64,000 nt of DNA. Origin: Musa acuminata AAA Group (taxonomy: Eukaryota; Streptophyta; Magnoliopsida; Zingiberales; Musaceae). The notes under the pieces were generated by a model, which was not told the origin of the DNA, did not search any database, and worked only from the letters and a program-made list of their open reading frames with translations. Position numbers and translations under genes: made by a program. The stretch is from contig NC_088348.1 in the NCBI RefSeq assembly GCF_036884655.1, forward strand, positions 26,621,501 through 26,685,500, given 5' to 3'. Below, in pieces: positions 60,501 to 64,000 of the stretch (its first letter is position 1; every line of letters begins with the position of its first letter).

Positions 60501-63500
60501 ATCTAAAACAGGTAGATGCGCAATAAAATTCCCTCATTTTTTTAAACATAGAAACATATCATGATAATTTTAAAAGTCAAAAGAATATATTGGATAAATA
60601 TTTGTTATATATTATTCAAAAATGAGTAAAATATTTAGGTCATGTTGGGTCCAGGTCAAAGTTTTAGATGGGTCTAACACTATAAGATCAAAGAAATAAA
60701 CCAATTTCATCCATTATTGTAAGATTTCAAATGGTACACTTTGTATAGCCAAGAGCTAGTTTTTAATGTTTATGTTGTTTTTGGTCTAACAGTATGTTTA
60801 CTCCAGGCGTCGTGTTGTACAAATTTTTGCACGTGGTGCTCGTATTCTTGATGGTTCTTACATGACCCAGGAGTTGACCTTTGGAGTGCATAATTCTGAG
60901 TTAATATCTAATTCAGAGGCACCTGTGGTGGCATCTGTTTCTATTGCTGACCCATATGTATTGTTGAAAATGACTGATGGAAGCATTCAACTACTTGTTG
61001 GAGGTACTATTTATTCATGTTCGTGGAGTTTAAGATTTGTTTTTAGGATCTCAAATGTTCAAATGATATGCCCTTTCGGTTCTACAAATTATTTTACTTT
61101 TGCTTCTTTATATGTGCATCTTCTGCAAATAATACCTTGTGTTTGCCAATCGAGAGTAGAAAATACCTTCCAAGCTACAACTAAAGAATTAAACTACTAT
61201 GTAAATTGACTTAGTACTAAAGAATTAAATGTTTGCTGATGATATTATCTTTAGTTGATGAGAGCTTAAGTGAAATTAATTGTAAACTTGAGCTAAGAAG
61301 GCCATCCTTAGAAACTAAAAGTTTTAGATTAAGTAGGACTAACACTGAATATATGAGACGTAATTTTAGGAATTTTAGGAATAGACAGGAGAATATAATT
61401 AAGTTGGATGGACAAGAGGTTCTCTTAAGTAAAAGCTTTAGGCATCTTGAATTAATTATTCAACAAGATAGAGGGATCGATGAAGATATTATTAATAGAG
61501 TGAGAATAAGATAGTTTAATGGTAAGGGGCGTCAAGAGTCTTGTGTGATCATTGGATATCTTTGAGATTGAAAAGTAAAATTTTATAAGACAGTTAAGAA
61601 ACAATATATATAAAAAGTTTGTGTTATCGAGATGAGAATGCTAAGATGGATGTATAGAATTAGTAGGAAATATAAGAAAAAAATATTTTTATTTGTGAAT
61701 AACTAAATATCGCTTCAAAAGCAGATAAGATAAGAGAAAATCGTTTAAGATGATATATGTGTTTAGGAGATCTCAGGATATGATAGTCTGAAGAGGTGAA
61801 ATGATTAATGTTAATGGTACGAGGAGATATAGAGGAAGATTCAAAAAGACCTTATTAGAAATTATAAATAAAGATTTAATTACTTTAAAATTAACTAAAC
61901 ATATAGTTTTTTTACAGATCTCAATGGTGACAAAGAAAAATCATATAGCTGACCCTAAATAGTTGGGACTTATAGTTTTTTTTTGTTGTACTAAAGAAAT
62001 AAACTTGCTTGTTCTATACTGTATCTATATTTGGAATCTAGGAAACTATTAGTAGTAAAATAGGATTTTTTTCCAACTAAATGAGCTGTTTAAATTAATA
62101 ATTAAATCAGTCCAAAAATAACAGGAAAAATGGAGAAATATGTCTTGTTACTAATTGAGTTGATGAATAGGCTTGGACAGCCCTCCCCTTTCCTTAATTG
62201 GCTGGAGTGGCTTGGAAAGGCCAGATCATTTCTAGCAGTTGTTGACCTCAATCAGCATCACTTAAAATTTCCATTATTTTTTTGTTTTGTTCTATTTTTA
62301 CGGGAGTTTCAGATCAAAATTTCCAGTCACAGTAGTGTTGCATAAATGAACAATGATTCTTTTACCTTCTTGTGCTAATTATGAATAAACTTTATAAACA
62401 TTTATTATAAAGTTCAATGACATGTTTTAACAAGAGGAGGATAAACTCAGAAATCGTACACATATAATTAATCAGTACTCGACAGGAAGTGAAGATGTTT
62501 GTCAAGTTGTCAGTATTCATAGGGTTTTCTTGTCAAGATGATTTTTGCATATCATATAATAATTTCAAAATATATTATATTTTGCTGGCATCAAATATAT
62601 TGTCCTGTCAGCACAGTAAGGGTCAAGTGTTGAATGTTACCTTGTTGATTGATGTATCTATTGTTGTAGCTTGTCTTCCTAGTGCCTTTTCTTTTAGATC
62701 TTATTCCATAATTTTGTTTAATTGTTTAGCTCATTGTTTACTTTTCTTTTGGATTGTTTTGCTTCCCCATTCTGATACATAATTAATGTTTTATTGTGTT
62801 TCGCCCAAGGATTGAAATATCGTACTGTACTGGTGTTTCGATGTTCGCTCGATATGCTACGATACTGTATACATAATTATGTGTGTGTGTGTGTCTGTGT
62901 GTGTGTGTATTGTTCCGTCCGGTAATGGGCGGTCTGTGTACCGGTCAGCTGACTGATCGGTATGTATCGCCCATACCAGACGGTATTATTCGAAATTGCA
63001 TACCTTGGTTTTGTCATGTCTAACTTTGGTAATATTCACTTCTTTTCTGTTTCCTTGTTCTCATGATTGTTTGTATTTTTATATACTGCTATTTCTGTCT
63101 CAAGCTCTTTGAATATATGTGTCTGAGAATATTGTTTGTTTCCAGATCCGTCCACTTGCACAGTTTCTGTCAATGTCCCAGCTACATTTGCAAGCTCAAC
63201 TGAATTGATTTCTGCTTGTGCACTTTATCATGACAAAGGGCCAGAACCATGGCTCCGAAAGACAAGTACAGATGCATGGCTTTCTACTGGAATTGCTGAG
63301 GCGGTTGATGGACATGATGGATTATACAATGATCAAGGCGATATATATTGTTTGGTGTGTTATGAAAGTGGCACACTTGAAATCTTTGACGTATCAAATT
63401 TCAAATGTGTTTTCTCTGTAGACAATTTTGTTTCTGGAAAGACCCATCTCTTTGACAAATATGCTCGAGAACCAAGCAGAAACTCTCAGGGTATTAAATC

Positions 63501-63933
63501 GAAAGTTACTGATGAAGCAAATGGCTCTGTAAAGAAAGAGCTGCCACAAGACATGAAAATTGTTGAGTTAGCCATGCAGAGATGGTCTGGTCAATATAGT
63601 CGACCATTTCTTTTTGGAATACTAAGTGATGGAACGATGCTTTGTTATCATGCATACTTATACGAGGGTCTGGAAAATACACCAAAAGTTGAAGATGCAG
63701 TTTCCCCTCACAGATCTGATGAGATGGGCAACGTGAGTGCTTCAAGACTTCACAATTTGAGATTTATCCGTGTTGCTGTTGACACGGCTACAAGTGAAGA
63801 GGCTTCAAATATTGTTTCAAGGCCAAGAATTACAGTATTCAAGAATGTTGGTGGCTACCAAGGTTTATTCCTTTCTGGGTCAAGACCAGCTTGGTTTATG
63901 GTTTGTAGGGAGCGACTTCGAGTTCATCCCCAG
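31543..63933 (+). CDS. CPSF160: Cleavage and polyadenylation specificity factor subunit 1, CPSF160 (partial; 17 exons in window)
   Basis: The large scaffold subunit of CPSF, the nuclear complex that recognises the AAUAAA signal and organises pre-mRNA cleavage and polyadenylation. Exons: 31543-31874, 33083-33229, 34224-34377, 41664-41799, 46828-46973, 48939-49034, 49128-49180, 52112-52243, 52526-52577, 52699-52815, 55828-55962, 56726-56854, 57832-57909, 58399-58539, 59457-59551, 60807-61003, 63146-63933. All junctions are GT-AG and the frame is continuous (2928 nt, 976 codons, about two thirds of the usual plant length). The start [21 protein letters not shown] matches plant CPSF160, as do [28 protein letters not shown] and [17 protein letters not shown]. 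The visible part is the N-terminal beta-propeller (MMS1-like) region. The C-terminal CPSF_A domain lies beyond the window. Introns are very long because of inserted repeats. No coding break is seen. Confidence 0.95.
35823..40820. mobile_element. Mutator-like TIR element (MITE) interrupted by an LTR element, intron 3 of CPSF160
   Basis: Left end AAGGTTTTTTAATTTTATCG (35824) and right end GAATTGAACACCTT (to 40820) are inverted relatives of the ends of the elements at 53015 and 62807. Flanking 9-mers GTTATAATC and GTTTTAATA match at 7 of 9 bases. The two halves (35823-35975 and 40543-40820) are separated by the LTR element at 35976-40538. The right half carries a long pyrimidine-rich tract. The class is inferred from the 9-bp duplication. 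Confidence 0.5.
35976..40538 (+). mobile_element. Non-coding LTR retrotransposon (LARD-like) in intron 3 of CPSF160
   Basis: A 4.56-kb element with LTRs at 35976-36421 and 40092-40538. They start TGTCACGGAC and end GTCCGTGACA (GTCCGTGATA in the left copy), so the LTR ends are themselves inverted repeats. The flanking duplication is CTAG or ACTAG (35971-35975 and 40538-40542). A primer site TGGTATTAGAGC at 36424 resembles the complement of initiator tRNA-Met, and AGTGTGGGAGAA precedes the right LTR as a polypurine tract. The LTRs differ at roughly 30-35 of 446 positions by eye, so it is older than the Tat element. The 3.67-kb interior has only short scattered frames and no gag, RT or integrase motif, so it would have to be mobilised in trans. 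Confidence 0.85.
41800..46827 (+). other. Intron 4 of CPSF160 (5 kb)
   Basis: Apart from the tandem duplication at 46211-46590 I recognise no element. A 124-codon minus frame at 42575-42949 has no motif I know. The rest is AT-rich intronic DNA. Confidence 0.7.
46211..46590. repeat. Perfect 197-bp tandem duplication in intron 4 of CPSF160
   Basis: The block starting GGGAATTCTGTGACCTG at 46211 is repeated at 46408. I found no difference over the 183 bp of the second copy. The junction carries CTACCTACACAG, which also occurs inside the unit, so slippage or unequal exchange at short homology could explain it. A misassembly is an alternative. Confidence 0.93.
49535..49830. repeat. Dispersed GTACC-rich repeat in an intron of CPSF160
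   Basis: Rich in GTACC, ACCAGT and ACTGGT words in both orientations. Its ends (GGTTCACAGTTTTGTGTACC and GGTATTTCAAACATTGG) are weakly inverted, like the TIR elements at 53015 and 62807. Probably a diverged member, with approximate boundaries. Similar short stretches occur near 50690-50775, 51510-51660 and 59690-59870. Confidence 0.4.
51548..51588. repeat. (TTA)n microsatellite
   Basis: About 13 uninterrupted ATT/TTA triplets inside a GTACC-type repeat fragment in an intron of CPSF160. Confidence 0.95.
53015..54282. mobile_element. Mutator-like TIR element in an intron of CPSF160, interrupted by a hAT-like element
   Basis: It is flanked by a perfect 9-bp duplication GGTTGAAAG (53006-53014 and 54283-54291), the size typical of Mutator-like elements. 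The ends, AAAGTTTTTAATTTCG at left and CGAAATTGCAATCCTT at right, are inverted repeats matching at 17 of 25 positions. The interior has no transposase frame. Its middle is split by the element at 53243-54035, and without that insert it would be about 470 bp. Confidence 0.75.
53243..54035. mobile_element. Non-autonomous hAT-like element nested in a TIR element
   Basis: A 793-bp element with ends CAGTGATTTAAAA and TTGTAATCACTG. It is flanked by ATCCATCG and ATCCGTCG, an 8-bp duplication with one mismatch, as expected for hAT. Subterminal regions carry many inverted GAGGCGC / GCGCCTC and GGGCGAG / CTCGCCC words, which suggests strong secondary structure. The centre is AT-rich and has no transposase frame. 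Confidence 0.75.
54600..55110. repeat. Probable dispersed repeat with pyrimidine-rich core
   Basis: A GGTACA/GTACC-type start and end enclose a long CT-rich tract with CTCCTCTTCC and CCACCATCTACC words. This closely resembles the tract at 40550-40740 in the interrupted TIR element. No clear target duplication found. The frames across it are compositional artefacts. Confidence 0.4.
58037..58395 (+). repeat. RTE-like LINE fragment (reverse transcriptase C-terminal part)
   Basis: Conceptual translation gives broken pieces such as QHDREIAED and [11 protein letters not shown], followed by a degenerate EMRRC-type segment. This parallels the C-terminal part of plant RTE-type LINE reverse transcriptases and the related copy at 61225-61990. 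Several stops and shifts are present. It lies just before an exon of CPSF160. Confidence 0.5.
61225..61990 (+). pseudogene. Truncated RTE-like LINE in an intron of CPSF160
   Basis: It starts around a degraded FADD motif (61230) and continues through [14 protein letters not shown] and [11 protein letters not shown], which follow the order of plant RTE-type reverse transcriptases. Many stops and frameshifts follow. The 3' end reads GACCCTAAATAGTTGGGACT and then a T/TTG-rich tail, the usual end of plant RTE LINEs. It is 5' truncated and dead, in the same orientation as the host gene. Confidence 0.7.
62807..63007. mobile_element. Small TIR element (MITE) with (GT)n core in an intron of CPSF160
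   Basis: About 200 bp. Left end AAGGATTGAAATATCG and right end CGAAATTGCATACCTT are inverted relatives of each other and of the ends at 53015-54282. The flanking 9-bp duplication is eroded. A (GT)n tract lies at 62880-62909. It sits about 140 bp before exon 17. Confidence 0.6.
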
Positions 63934-64000
63934 GTTTGCTGGTGTTCTGTTCACTTACAATAATTGAATTCATTGCATATAGATAAACATCTACCAATGC

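Noticed and set aside
1..64000. tRNA, rRNA genes or CRISPR arrays
   Set aside because: None recognised on either strand. The only regularly spaced repeats are the minisatellite and tandem duplications described, which lack unique spacers.

Overview
The window is plant nuclear DNA. It has spliced protein-coding genes with GT-AG introns, plant-specific families (a CLE peptide, an LRR receptor-like kinase), plant LTR retrotransposons of the Tat type, RTE-like LINE remnants and small TIR elements. The very GC-rich 5' exon of COG4 beside AT-rich introns suggests a commelinid monocot, perhaps of the banana order. That placement is inference from composition and was not tested.

Layout. (1) 0.56-0.78 kb, minus: a 70-residue plant protein of unknown function with its own TATA box. 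(2) 1.8-8.3 kb, minus: the complete COG4 gene (Golgi tethering complex subunit) in two coding exons around a 4.2-kb intron. (3) 9.4-9.6 kb, plus: a 74-residue CLE peptide precursor. (4) 10-15 kb: intergenic DNA with two LTR remnants and a CT-rich tandem duplication. (5) 15.8-18.9 kb, plus: an LRR receptor-like kinase in four exons, with HRD and DFG motifs altered so that it is probably a pseudokinase. (6) 20.5-30.7 kb: a complete Ty3/gypsy retrotransposon of the Tat lineage on the minus strand, flanked by ATTAT target duplications. It carries gag-pol with two RNase H regions, a 64-bp minisatellite and a spliced accessory gene on the opposite strand. (7) 31.5 kb to the window end, plus: the CPSF160 gene (polyadenylation factor). 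Seventeen coding exons covering about 976 codons are visible and the rest lies beyond the window. Its introns hold a non-coding LTR element, TIR elements (two of them interrupted by other insertions), a hAT-like element, RTE LINE pieces and a perfect 197-bp tandem duplication.

The ordinary genes are unrelated housekeeping or signalling genes: COG4 acts in Golgi trafficking, CPSF160 in mRNA 3' end formation, CLE and LRR-RLK in cell-surface signalling. They do not form a functional cluster. The most unusual structure is the accessory gene inside the Tat element. It has a TATA-like box, three exons with consensus splice sites, a predicted gypsy-type domain plus a coiled coil, and a poly(A) signal, and it converges on pol. 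The element has LTRs differing at only about 11 substitutions. Even so, gag, pol and the accessory gene each carry in-frame stops, gag carries two frameshifts, and the integrase has lost a catalytic aspartate.
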